NCBI GenBank assembly: GCA_910585665.1
Contig: CAJUFI010000032.1
Coordinates: forward strand, 1-45,570
DNA length: 45,570 nucleotides
Direction of reading: 5' to 3'
Source: an uncultured Acetatifactor sp.
GTDB taxonomy: Bacteria > Bacillota > Clostridia > Lachnospirales > Lachnospiraceae
The notes beneath the pieces were generated by a model. It searched no databases and was not told where the DNA came from. It worked only from the letters and a program-made list of their open reading frames with translations. The position numbers were made by a program, and so were the translations under genes. Below, one piece after another: positions 15,738 through 23,420 of this stretch; the first letter of the stretch is position 1; each line of letters begins with the position of its first letter.

Positions 15738-18302
15738 TTAGAAGATGGAATATGTCTCGCCGCCCTTCAGCTGGGCCAGGATGACATCCTCGGCTGTGTT
15801 CCCGATGGCTGCGCTGAGGTATCCCGTGTAGGGCATGACGGGGACGGCGGCACCGTCGGAGGTCTCAAACCGGGCACAGGCAATCTGTCTGCCGGTGATT
15901 TTGTATACGCCGTCATATTTTGGACGAAGAACCGCACTTACCAGTCTGCCTTCGCTCCACCGGATATCCACCTCCACATCGCCCCGGGCCTTCAGTCCGG
16001 TGACGCAGCCCTCCGGCCAGGCTCCGGGCAGCGCGGGAAGCAGCTCGATCGCATCCCCCTGGCTCTGGAGGAACATTTCCGTCATCCCCGCAGTAGCGCC
16101 GAAATTGCCGTCAATCTGGAAAGGCGGATGCAGGTCGAACAGATTGTCCGCCGTCTTTTCCTTCAGCAGGGTCTGAAGCAGGGTATGCGCCCGCTCACCG
16201 TCCCGGAGCCTGGTCCAGAAATTCAGCTTCCATGCCATGCTCCAGCCTGTGCTGCTGTCGCCCCTGGTGTTCAGGGTGCTCTTCATCGCCTGGATATACC
16301 GGTCATCCTCTTCGCTTCTGCCGGCAACCACCTGATTCCCCGGGTGCAGCACGAACAGATGATTCGTATGCCGATGGCCTCCGTCTCCGGTCACGTCCAT
16401 GGCGGTCTCGTCCTTCCATTCCATGAACTGGCCGTTCTTTCCAATCTGCAGAGGAGACGACAGCTTCCCGAAAGCCTGTTGAATCTCCTTGTATTCCGGG
16501 GCATCCGCCTTTCCCAGGATTTCCCCTGCCTGAATCACCTCATGGAAAATCTCCCAGATAATCCCCTGGTCACAGGCCGCCGCAATGGTATAAGGGCCAT
16601 GCTCCGGCGAATAGGAGGGATTTGCGGTCAATCTGCCGTCCCGCCGATCCGTCCAGAGGTAATCTACCCAGAACAGAGCAGCATTCAGCAATACGTGGTA
16701 ATTTTCTCCCAGGAACTCTTCATCCCTGGTAAACAGGTAATGCTCCCAGATATCCTGGCACATCCACGCCCCCGCCGTGGGGAAGTAGGACGCGTCCGAG
16801 GTGCCCGGGGCCGCATTCCCCCAGATATTGCACTCATGCCCGATTGTCCAGCCCCGCACAGGCGATGCGCCGTCCTCCTGAACATAAAAGTGGGCCGCTC
16901 CCTTTGTGCCGTAGGGCTCCAGGGACTTTACATAGTCCGTCACCGGAAGGTGGCACTCGGACAGATTGGTCTGTTCCGCCAGCCAGTAATTCATCTGCAG
17001 ATTGATGTTGGTATGGTAATCCGCATCCCATGCCGGGTTTAAGGAATCCGCCCAGATTCCCTGTAAGTTTGCCGGAAGGGAGCCTTTCCTGGAACTGGCG
17101 ATGAGGAGGTATCTGCCGAATTGGTAATACAGGTTTTCCAGGTAGCGGTCTTCACTTTCCGTATTCGAACCGGGCTTTCCGCCCCTGTAGCCTTTCATCA
17201 GCGCATCTGTGGTCTTTTCCGGGACTTCCGTGATTCCCAGGTTAAGCTGTGCCGCGCAGAACAGCCTTCTGTAATCTGCTCTGTGCAGTTCCAGCAGTTT
17301 GGCGAACCCCAGCCGTGCTGCTTCATCTGTGCGTTCCTTCGCGGCGTCCAGGGGATCCTCCTCCGAAAAGAAGTCGTAGGAACCGTCCATGGGCTGCCTG
17401 TAGTTCGTCCCCGCCGCCACATAGAGCAGAATTTCATCCGCTCCGGTGACCTGTACCGCGGTATCTCCGGCGCTGACCGCCGCCTCGTCGCCGGATGCCG
17501 CCACTTTCACCAGCAGAGCGAATTTTTCCCCATTCTCCTGATGGTCTGACGGACGGCCCGTCATGATGAGCGCATTCTCCTGGCTGTCCATGCGGATGGT
17601 TTTCTGCGGCTGTGGGCTGCCTATGCTGATTTCTTTTGCCAGCGCGCCCTTATGATCCGCTGACAGACGAATCACCATCATATTGCCGGGATTGCTGATA
17701 AAGTATTCTCCTGTGTAATGCGTTCCGTTCTGGTCATACGCAATGGTAAGGACGCCGTCGTTCAGGCTCAGGCTTCGGGAATAGCCCGTATAGGAATCAT
17801 CGCCCTCCGGATTCCTGATATAGAGATCTCCCAGGGTCTGGTAACTGCCGAAATAATCTTTTTCCCCGAACATGGATTCGACCTTCTCTTTGATCCCTCC
17901 ATACCCCGGATATTCCGCATAGTCGTGGATCTGCCAGGAGCCGTCCGGCTGCTGCTTCGGCGCCAGATGTTCCGCAAAATAGTCTGCCATCTTCTGCACT
18001 TCGCCCTGTACCTCATGGAGGGTTCTGTGGATGGCATCCGCGTCCCCTTTCATGCCGCATTTATAGGAACTGCTGGCTCCCGGGCCGCCCGACCACAAGG
18101 TGTGGTCATTTAGTTGAATCTGATTGACGGCCACGCCGCCATGTACCATTGCGCCCATGAATCCGTTCCCCAGGGGAGTCGCCTGCTGCTCCCATCCTTC
18201 ATGGTTCCGCTCCGCGGGCGCGTCATACCAGGCAACGAGCGGCGCCTCCGCTGTCTTTTGAAAATCCCCGCCGGGCGTTTTCCCAGATTTCGTTTTCTGC
18301 AT
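15738..18302 (-). CDS. GH95 alpha-L-fucosidase-type glycoside hydrolase
   Basis: 854 residues from the MQKTKSG start. The N-terminal beta-sandwich shows the family hallmark PLGNGFMGAMVHGG and the LNDHTLWSGGP block. The catalytic alpha/alpha barrel carries YHTNINLQMNYW (Asn-Ile-Asn near residue 430), NPSYSPEHGP (Glu near 565) and FQIDGNFGATAGM (Asp near 728), matching the Asn/Glu/Asp set known for GH95. Family activities are 1,2-alpha-L-fucosidase and alpha-L-galactosidase; which applies is not decidable here. No signal peptide, so imported oligosaccharides are the expected substrate. Start chosen because AAAGGAA lies 7 nt upstream. Transcribed alone from a consensus promoter and followed by palindromic repeats. 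Confidence 0.92.
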   Translation of the reverse strand: MQKTKSGKTPGGDFQKTAEAPLVAWYDAPAERNHEGWEQQATPLGNGFMGAMVHGGVAVNQIQLNDHTLWSGGPGASSSYKCGMKGDADAIHRTLHEVQGEVQKMADYFAEHLAPKQQPDGSWQIHDYAEYPGYGGIKEKVESMFGEKDYFGSYQTLGDLYIRNPEGDDSYTGYSRSLSLNDGVLTIAYDQNGTHYTGEYFISNPGNMMVIRLSADHKGALAKEISIGSPQPQKTIRMDSQENALIMTGRPSDHQENGEKFALLVKVAASGDEAAVSAGDTAVQVTGADEILLYVAAGTNYRQPMDGSYDFFSEEDPLDAAKERTDEAARLGFAKLLELHRADYRRLFCAAQLNLGITEVPEKTTDALMKGYRGGKPGSNTESEDRYLENLYYQFGRYLLIASSRKGSLPANLQGIWADSLNPAWDADYHTNINLQMNYWLAEQTNLSECHLPVTDYVKSLEPYGTKGAAHFYVQEDGASPVRGWTIGHECNIWGNAAPGTSDASYFPTAGAWMCQDIWEHYLFTRDEEFLGENYHVLLNAALFWVDYLWTDRRDGRLTANPSYSPEHGPYTIAAACDQGIIWEIFHEVIQAGEILGKADAPEYKEIQQAFGKLSSPLQIGKNGQFMEWKDETAMDVTGDGGHRHTNHLFVLHPGNQVVAGRSEEDDRYIQAMKSTLNTRGDSSTGWSMAWKLNFWTRLRDGERAHTLLQTLLKEKTADNLFDLHPPFQIDGNFGATAGMTEMFLQSQGDAIELLPALPGAWPEGCVTGLKARGDVEVDIRWSEGRLVSAVLRPKYDGVYKITGRQIACARFETSDGAAVPVMPYTGYLSAAIGNTAEDVILAQLKGGETYSIF

Positions 18303-18387
18303 ATTCTGTTCCTTTCCCTGATATGGCAAGTATGTATTTTGATGATTTCTGCCGACAATCACTCAGGCTTGCCATGAATGCTCTTCT

Positions 18388-18416
18388 TATATAACTTATT
18401 TGGCTGATTTTGTCAA
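18388..18416 (-). promoter_or_regulatory. Consensus sigma-A promoter of the GH95 gene
   Basis: On the minus strand TTGACA, a 17-bp spacer and TATATA, about 85 nt upstream of the start codon. One of the best-matching promoters in the window. Confidence 0.85.
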
Positions 18417-18472
18417 CAGCTTTGCCGAAATTCGGGAGAATTATCTGAATGCGGGAACCGGGCTGATTCCAA

Positions 18473-19348
18473 TCACGGTTCTCTGTTCGCAAGATAGATA
18501 TAAGCATCCTCAAGCGTCGCCTCACAGGAGCTGCATTCTATTTGCGGCGGCGTTTGACTGATGAATTTCATCTGCAATTCATCCCCTGCATACTGCTTGG
18601 ATGAGACATGATAGTTCTTTTCCAGTTCCCTTGCCCTCCCCTCCTCTTTCGTCTTACAGATCCAAACATGGCCCCTTGCCTGTTCCAATAGCTCTTTCAT
18701 GTTTCCCGAATAAAGGAATTTCCCCTTTTTCATAACCGCAAGCCGGTTACAGGTAGCCGCCAGGTCTTCCACTACATGGGTGGAAAACAAAACAGTACGC
18801 CCTTCTGAAAAATCCACCAGCAGATTTCGGATGCGGATCCGTTCTTCCGGGTCTAATCCCGTTGTCGGTTCATCCACGATCAAAAATTCCGGCTCATTCA
18901 AAAGCGCCTGAATCAGCCCCACTCTCCGTTTCATGCCGCCCGACAATTGTTTCATCTTTTTTCTGCGATGCTCAGACAGCCTTGTCTTTTCAAGGTAATA
19001 TTGGATGCGTTCTCTATATGTCTGTCTGGGGATACCGGATAAATCCCCCATATATTCCAGACATTCCTGTACGGACAGGTTCGGATAGAGGTCAATCTCC
19101 TGGGGCAGATATCCAATCTTCCTGCGTATTTTTTCAAAATTCCCCTCACTGTAAAACATTCCGTCCAAGGTCACGGTACCGCTGGTTGGCGTCAACACAG
19201 TCGTGAGCACCCGCATGAGCGTGGTTTTTCCCGCCCCGTTTTCCCCCAGCAGCCCGAAGATTCCCTTTGGGATTTCCAAATCAGCATGATGGACCGCCGT
19301 TACCTTATTCCTGAATGTGACTGTCAAATCCTCTATCTTGATTCCCAT
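18473..19348 (-). CDS. ABC-2 type exporter ATP-binding protein
   Basis: 291 residues from the MGIKIEDLTV start. Walker A GENGAGKTT (about residues 35-43), signature LSGGMKRRVGLIQAL, Walker B FLIVDEPTTGLDP and H-loop STHV are intact; the C-terminal 70 residues are an extension typical of NatA/CcmA-like exporters. The start lies 5 nt after the end of the upstream permease gene and has GAGAGG before it, so translation is coupled. Third gene of a permease-permease-ATPase operon. Such modules next to a kinase/regulator pair often give self-immunity or resistance to lantibiotics; that role is inferred. Base composition is AT-richer than the flanking glycosidase genes. Confidence 0.9.
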   Translation of the reverse strand: MGIKIEDLTVTFRNKVTAVHHADLEIPKGIFGLLGENGAGKTTLMRVLTTVLTPTSGTVTLDGMFYSEGNFEKIRRKIGYLPQEIDLYPNLSVQECLEYMGDLSGIPRQTYRERIQYYLEKTRLSEHRRKKMKQLSGGMKRRVGLIQALLNEPEFLIVDEPTTGLDPEERIRIRNLLVDFSEGRTVLFSTHVVEDLAATCNRLAVMKKGKFLYSGNMKELLEQARGHVWICKTKEEGRARELEKNYHVSSKQYAGDELQMKFISQTPPQIECSSCEATLEDAYIYLANREP

Positions 19349-19352
19349 CCTC

Positions 19353-20024
19353 TTAACCTCTCTTCCTGATGATTTCAGGCAAAACCGCCGCTGCCATGAT
19401 TCCAATCCCAATACAGACAACTTTCCCATAAATCCAGCTAAAATCACCGCTGTCCTCCAATTCCCGGAAGGAATAGGAAAACAGGTTCCATGGGCCTAAG
19501 ATTCTGTCGCCGATGGTGGAATTGGTCACCAGCCACAGCGCCAGGCAGCCTCCGATTCCCGCCCACATATTCCGGAACAGGCAGGAAATCAGATTGGATA
19601 AAAGCCCCCAGAAGCCAATCGTCACAGCGACAGCGGCAAGATATACAAAAAACCGATATATTTCACTCTCTAAACCGTTTTGTTCCATTCCATAGACGCT
19701 TGGCTTTTGGAACAGAAAAACCAATCCATAGGAGGCGGCTGCCACAGCCAGCAAGAACATGACCTGTATCACCATCCGTCTGTAAATAGAATGCATCCGC
19801 TTTTTTTCAGGGCATAGCCGCCAGATTTCTGACCGTTTGCCGGCAATTTCCTGCACATAGGTATCTGCACAGAATGTGAAAGCAAGGATTGCCATGGGAG
19901 CTTCTAACGCAATCCCTATTTCATTGGAATAAGCCACCCCTCTCACAAGGCTTAACATCACGGCAAAAAATACGGCATAAGCCTGCTTTTGAAAGGTCAG
20001 GGCGATTTTCATTTCACGCGTCAA
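19353..20024 (-). CDS. ABC-2 type exporter permease (short)
   Basis: About 223 residues with five or six hydrophobic segments (for example VFFAVMLSLVRGV, VMFLLAVAAASYGLVFLF and VVCIGIGIMAAAVLP). No conserved soluble domain. I chose the TTG start at 20024 because AAGGAGG lies 8 nt upstream and the start overlaps the preceding stop as TTGA; the ATG 21 nt upstream has no ribosome-binding site. Sits between the larger permease and the ATPase and probably forms the membrane heterodimer with the former. Confidence 0.85.
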   Translation of the reverse strand: MTREMKIALTFQKQAYAVFFAVMLSLVRGVAYSNEIGIALEAPMAILAFTFCADTYVQEIAGKRSEIWRLCPEKKRMHSIYRRMVIQVMFLLAVAAASYGLVFLFQKPSVYGMEQNGLESEIYRFFVYLAAVAVTIGFWGLLSNLISCLFRNMWAGIGGCLALWLVTNSTIGDRILGPWNLFSYSFRELEDSGDFSWIYGKVVCIGIGIMAAAVLPEIIRKRG

Positions 20025-21085
20025 TATACCCGCCTCCTTTTCCATATCTGCATTGAGAGAAAGAGGATGCAGATTGCGGCTAAGATGAGGAAACTCTGGT
20101 TCAGCAAGGCCATTGGCGGAGAGGCGGTATCAAAAAATCTTCCCGGGAACCGCACCATGATTGCCAACGGTATACCATAATATCCATAGATGCCTTCCGC
20201 ATTGCTGCTTCCCATATTGGAATACACGCTATAAAGAAACAAAAGCGGCACTGTCGGCAGGGGACTTTTGAACAGCAATGAAATCAGGCTGTAAACGCTT
20301 ACAATCATCAGCATATTCGGCAGGATGCATATGACGCTTACCCATAAAAAATCCGTCAAATGAACCTCAAATCCTCTGTCCCTCGTCGCCATCAGGCAAA
20401 TGCCGAAAAAAATCAGGTTCAAGATTGCCAGTGTGATCAGGCACACCGCAAAGCCACCGCCCACTTTGCCTGACAGATAGCTTCCCGCGCTGACGGGCTT
20501 TGTATGAAGAAGCTCATAGGTGCTTCTCCTGGTATCCTGCATAAATAAACCGGACAACAAAACAGTTGCGAAAAATAACATGAACACCCCTGCAAAATCG
20601 GCGAATTTTCTGGAAAAATAGTACGAAAATGCCCTGTTTTCCAGCTTTTCCGCAATATAAGAATTGATTTCTTCACGGGTTCCTATATGGTAGGCTGTGT
20701 CCCGATACATATAATTTGCATTGTAGAAGCCATACCCTTCCAGATGGGCACAGGCTGCCATGATATCCATGTCTTTCATCTCATCCATCACAGATTGCGC
20801 CTTCTCATTGTCCATCCCGAATTGGGCAATCAGGACTTCCCGTATCTGTTCTTCCCACATTCCCCGCCGCAGCCCTTCCTCCGTCGGCACATATCCGTCA
20901 TAAACATCGGCATCCCCATAGTTTTGCGGACAGTCGTTCCCAATGGTTTCCCCTTCCCCGAAGTAATGGATGTTCAGATAGGGCTTTAGATTTACAAATA
21001 CCATAATTACACCGATTGCGATGCCAAGCCAGAACAGGGGGTTTTTCACATAATTTTTTACCTCTCTTCTCATAATCGACCGCAT
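20021..21085 (-). CDS. ABC-2 type exporter permease (large, with extracellular domain)
   Basis: 354 residues. An N-terminal helix (FWLGIAIGVIMVFVNL) is followed by an extracellular segment of about 130 residues (roughly 35-165), then five or more helices beginning with AGVFMLFFATVLLSGLF, which is the ABC-2 membrane pattern. The start has AAGGAGA 7 nt upstream. First gene of the operon, overlapping the next by the TTGA junction. Its upstream region holds a 54-nt palindromic element. Substrate unknown; the context with a two-component system suggests peptide antibiotic immunity. Confidence 0.87.
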   Translation of the reverse strand: MRSIMRREVKNYVKNPLFWLGIAIGVIMVFVNLKPYLNIHYFGEGETIGNDCPQNYGDADVYDGYVPTEEGLRRGMWEEQIREVLIAQFGMDNEKAQSVMDEMKDMDIMAACAHLEGYGFYNANYMYRDTAYHIGTREEINSYIAEKLENRAFSYYFSRKFADFAGVFMLFFATVLLSGLFMQDTRRSTYELLHTKPVSAGSYLSGKVGGGFAVCLITLAILNLIFFGICLMATRDRGFEVHLTDFLWVSVICILPNMLMIVSVYSLISLLFKSPLPTVPLLFLYSVYSNMGSSNAEGIYGYYGIPLAIMVRFPGRFFDTASPPMALLNQSFLILAAICILFLSMQIWKRRRVY

Positions 21086-21166
21086 GATTCTGTCTCCTTA
21101 TTTCAGTTCCGCATCTGCCCGCCCAATACCCAGGCATAGCAGAGGATTTCCGAGTAACCCGACTAC

Positions 21167-21220
21167 ATAACGCCAGCCATATACGTTTCACCAGTGCAGT
21201 ACGGTAAATTCTGGCGTTAT
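21167..21220 (+). repeat. 54-nt covarying-stem element, copy A
   Basis: Terminal arms ATAACGCCAG and CTGGCGTTAT are perfect inverses. The inside shares CCATATA and GGTAAATT with copy B at 41918. The two copies align over 54 nt without gaps while the terminal arms change in compensating pairs. It lies between the exporter operon start and the upstream kinase gene end. Confidence 0.75.
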
Positions 21221-21289
21221 ATCGTATAGCTGGTTCTATAACAGAATCTATTTTAAAAGAAAAATCTCAACAAAAAGACAATGAATAAG

Positions 21290-21307
21290 AATCCCGCTTG
21301 CGGGATT
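21290..21307. repeat. Short perfect hairpin AATCCCGC/GCGGGATT
   Basis: An 8-bp inverted repeat around TT (functionally a 7-bp stem with a CTTG tetraloop) lies in the 327-nt non-coding gap between the permease start and the kinase stop. A further small stem ATCCTC/GAGGAT followed by TTTTATTT lies at about 21351-21372. Nothing else gene-like is seen in this gap apart from the 54-nt element. Confidence 0.5.
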
Positions 21308-21394
21308 TCCGCGTCGCGCCAGCCACATCTTCTTCTGCGTTTGCGCGTGCATCCTCCCAGAGGATTTTTATTTCATAAGACGAACTATCCTATG

Positions 21395-21426
21395 AAAAAA
21401 ACGTCGGATTACTTACGCAATCCGAC
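21395..21426 (-). terminator. Rho-independent terminator overlapping the kinase stop codon
   Basis: On the minus strand GTCGGATT, an 8-nt loop and AATCCGAC are followed by GTTTTTTT. The kinase's own stop codon falls within the hairpin, so the last sense codons form the 5' arm. Confidence 0.85.
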
Positions 21427-22597
21427 AAAATATTGCTGTCACCACAGCCCCTCCCTGTTCATCATTTCCCAATACCAGTCTTCCTCCATGCTTTTCACAA
21501 TACAGCCTGCTGATATACATTCCCAGTCCCGCATGTTTCAGGCTGTCCTTCACATTCTGCCCATAGAACGCTTCCGTAATTTTTTCTGCATCCTCCCGAA
21601 AGCCATCGCCGTCATCCATGACACAGATGCTCAACTCTGCATATCCGGTTTTTACCATTATCGTGATTTTCCGTTTCCCATGGCGCAGGGCATTTGTCAG
21701 AAGATTTTCCGTTACCTCCAAAATAATTTCCTTATCCCCGTAAAATTCTTCCTTTGATTCTGCCGTCTGTAGCACACATTGTTTCCCATACTCTTTTTCC
21801 AAAACGGTTATTTCTCCCTGAATCTCCTTCTCCAATTGTCTGGCGGAGAGATTCCCCGGGGTCAGCCGCCGGTTTTCTAAACTGCTCAATTTCCGCATGG
21901 CTTCTACAAAGGCATCCATACGTTCAATCTGGCGTCCGCTTTCTGACAGCATTTCCATTGCCTGTTCCATATCGGCATCTTCGCCGGCCAGATATTCCGT
22001 CAGCATTTCCTGATACCCTTTCAACACGGACAGTGGAGCCCGGATATCGTGGGCGATAGCCGCCTGCAGCATCTTTTCCTCTTCAACCGTCCGCCATAAC
22101 GCCTGATTATTTCTGGCAAGCTGTTCCCGCATCCGCTCAAACTCCCTGCAGAGGACGCCCATCTCGTCCTCATTCTCATAGGAAATGTGAAAATCCAATT
22201 GATTCTCAGCAATCTTTTTGGAACCTCTCGCCAGCTCTTCCATGGGCTTCCTCAACTTGTTCCGGTAAAAGAGCAAAACTGCACCGCAGCTTCCCGCCAT
22301 AGATAATATCAACACGGTATAAGTCTGTATAAAATCGCAAAGAACTTCCGACACAAAATAGTCTGATTGTGTCATCTCATAAGCACCCGGTCTTGAATAA
22401 TCCGCCACATGATACGGCCCTTCCCTTTCCACTGCTTCAAAAAATGCGTCTTTGTCCACATAATTCCACCAGATATTCTGCTGTGTCCGCTGGGAAATCC
22501 TGACAATGACCGCCGAGAGAACAGAACTGCAAAACAGAGCAATCGCTATATATAGAAAAATCGTTTTTCTCACGGAAAGATTTCTTATTTTTTCCAT
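21413..22597 (-). CDS. Membrane sensor histidine kinase (lantibiotic-immunity type)
   Basis: 394 residues from the MEKIRNLSV start. TM1 (about 11-31), an extracellular loop of about 60 residues, TM2 (VLILSMAGSCGAVLLFY, about 92-108), HAMP (KPMEELARGSKKIAENQLDF), HisKA with phosphoacceptor His in AAIAHDIRAPLSVLKGY, then a HATPase with N-box NLLTNALRHG, G1 MDDGDGF and G2 GLGMYIS. The start overlaps the end of the response regulator by 13 nt; an in-frame ATG 18 nt upstream is possible. With the ABC-2 operon just downstream on the same strand it probably senses a peptide antibiotic or envelope stress and induces that exporter (inference). Confidence 0.92.
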   Translation of the reverse strand: MEKIRNLSVRKTIFLYIAIALFCSSVLSAVIVRISQRTQQNIWWNYVDKDAFFEAVEREGPYHVADYSRPGAYEMTQSDYFVSEVLCDFIQTYTVLILSMAGSCGAVLLFYRNKLRKPMEELARGSKKIAENQLDFHISYENEDEMGVLCREFERMREQLARNNQALWRTVEEEKMLQAAIAHDIRAPLSVLKGYQEMLTEYLAGEDADMEQAMEMLSESGRQIERMDAFVEAMRKLSSLENRRLTPGNLSARQLEKEIQGEITVLEKEYGKQCVLQTAESKEEFYGDKEIILEVTENLLTNALRHGKRKITIMVKTGYAELSICVMDDGDGFREDAEKITEAFYGQNVKDSLKHAGLGMYISRLYCEKHGGRLVLGNDEQGGAVVTAIFCRIA

Positions 22598-23259
22598 CGA
22601 TATCCCATCCCCCATACGGTTTCAATATATTCTGTCTCTGTATACTGCTGGAACTTCTTTCTGATCCGGCGGATCAGCTCTGTAATTACCCTGCTGTCCC
22701 CTTCCGCATCATATCCGCAGACCTTCTCGTAAATCCTGTCTTTATCAAAGACCACCCCCGGATTCATGGTCAGAAATTCTATAATTTCATATTCTAATCT
22801 TGTCAGCTCCAGATAATCTGTGTGAATCTGCACGGTCTTTGCTTTATAATCAATGGACAGTTCTCCCTGGAAGCACAGTTCCGGCTTTTCTCTGCGCCGT
22901 GTTTCCCGTTTCAGGTGGGCCGTAATCCTCGCGTCCAGCTCTTTCAGGCTGAAGGGCTTTAAAATATAGTCGTCTCCGCCTGAAGAAAGCCCATTCACGA
23001 CATCCTGTTCGTCTACCCGTGCGGTCAGAAACAGGATTGGGCAGGCTACTTTATCCCGTATCCTCCTGCATACCTCTATCCCGTCCATGTCTGGCATATT
23101 GACATCCAGTAATATAATATCCGGCTGCAGTTTTATTTTATGCAACCCCTCCACTCCATTCTCTGCTGTCATGATTTCATACTTTTTAGTTTCAAAATAC
23201 TTTTTCAGCATTTTGAGAAGTTCCATGTCATCGTCAATAATCAATATCTTATAAGCCAT
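22585..23259 (-). CDS. OmpR/PhoB-family response regulator
   Basis: 224 residues. Receiver domain with acidic pair Asp9-Asp10, phosphoacceptor Asp52 (IILLDVNMP), the switch Thr in LTA and Lys in LKPF; C-terminal winged helix with LTRLEYEIIEFL and RIRKKF. Start at MAYKILII, preceded by AAAAGGAACAGAA. The upstream leader shares about 22 bases with the leader of the GH95 gene. Coupled to the kinase gene by a 13-nt overlap. Confidence 0.95.
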   Translation of the reverse strand: MAYKILIIDDDMELLKMLKKYFETKKYEIMTAENGVEGLHKIKLQPDIILLDVNMPDMDGIEVCRRIRDKVACPILFLTARVDEQDVVNGLSSGGDDYILKPFSLKELDARITAHLKRETRRREKPELCFQGELSIDYKAKTVQIHTDYLELTRLEYEIIEFLTMNPGVVFDKDRIYEKVCGYDAEGDSRVITELIRRIRKKFQQYTETEYIETVWGMGYRWKK

Positions 23260-23363
23260 TTCTGTTCCTTTTCCCTGATATGGTCGCCTTTCCGGTCTGT
23301 TTTTGATTATACTACACAAATCCCAACAAATACACAACAAACAATCTGGAAGGCAAGCTTTCC

Positions 23364-23392
23364 TTGTATTTTGGTTTTGCGGATGTTACAAT
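23364..23392 (+). promoter_or_regulatory. Sigma-A promoter of the AAA-ATPase gene
   Basis: TTGTAT, 17-bp spacer, TACAAT; the -10 box ends 28 nt before the start codon, and the ribosome-binding site AAGGAGG follows. Confidence 0.75.
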
Positions 23393-23420
23393 GGAATTAT
23401 GAAAGAAGGAGGCGGCGTAC

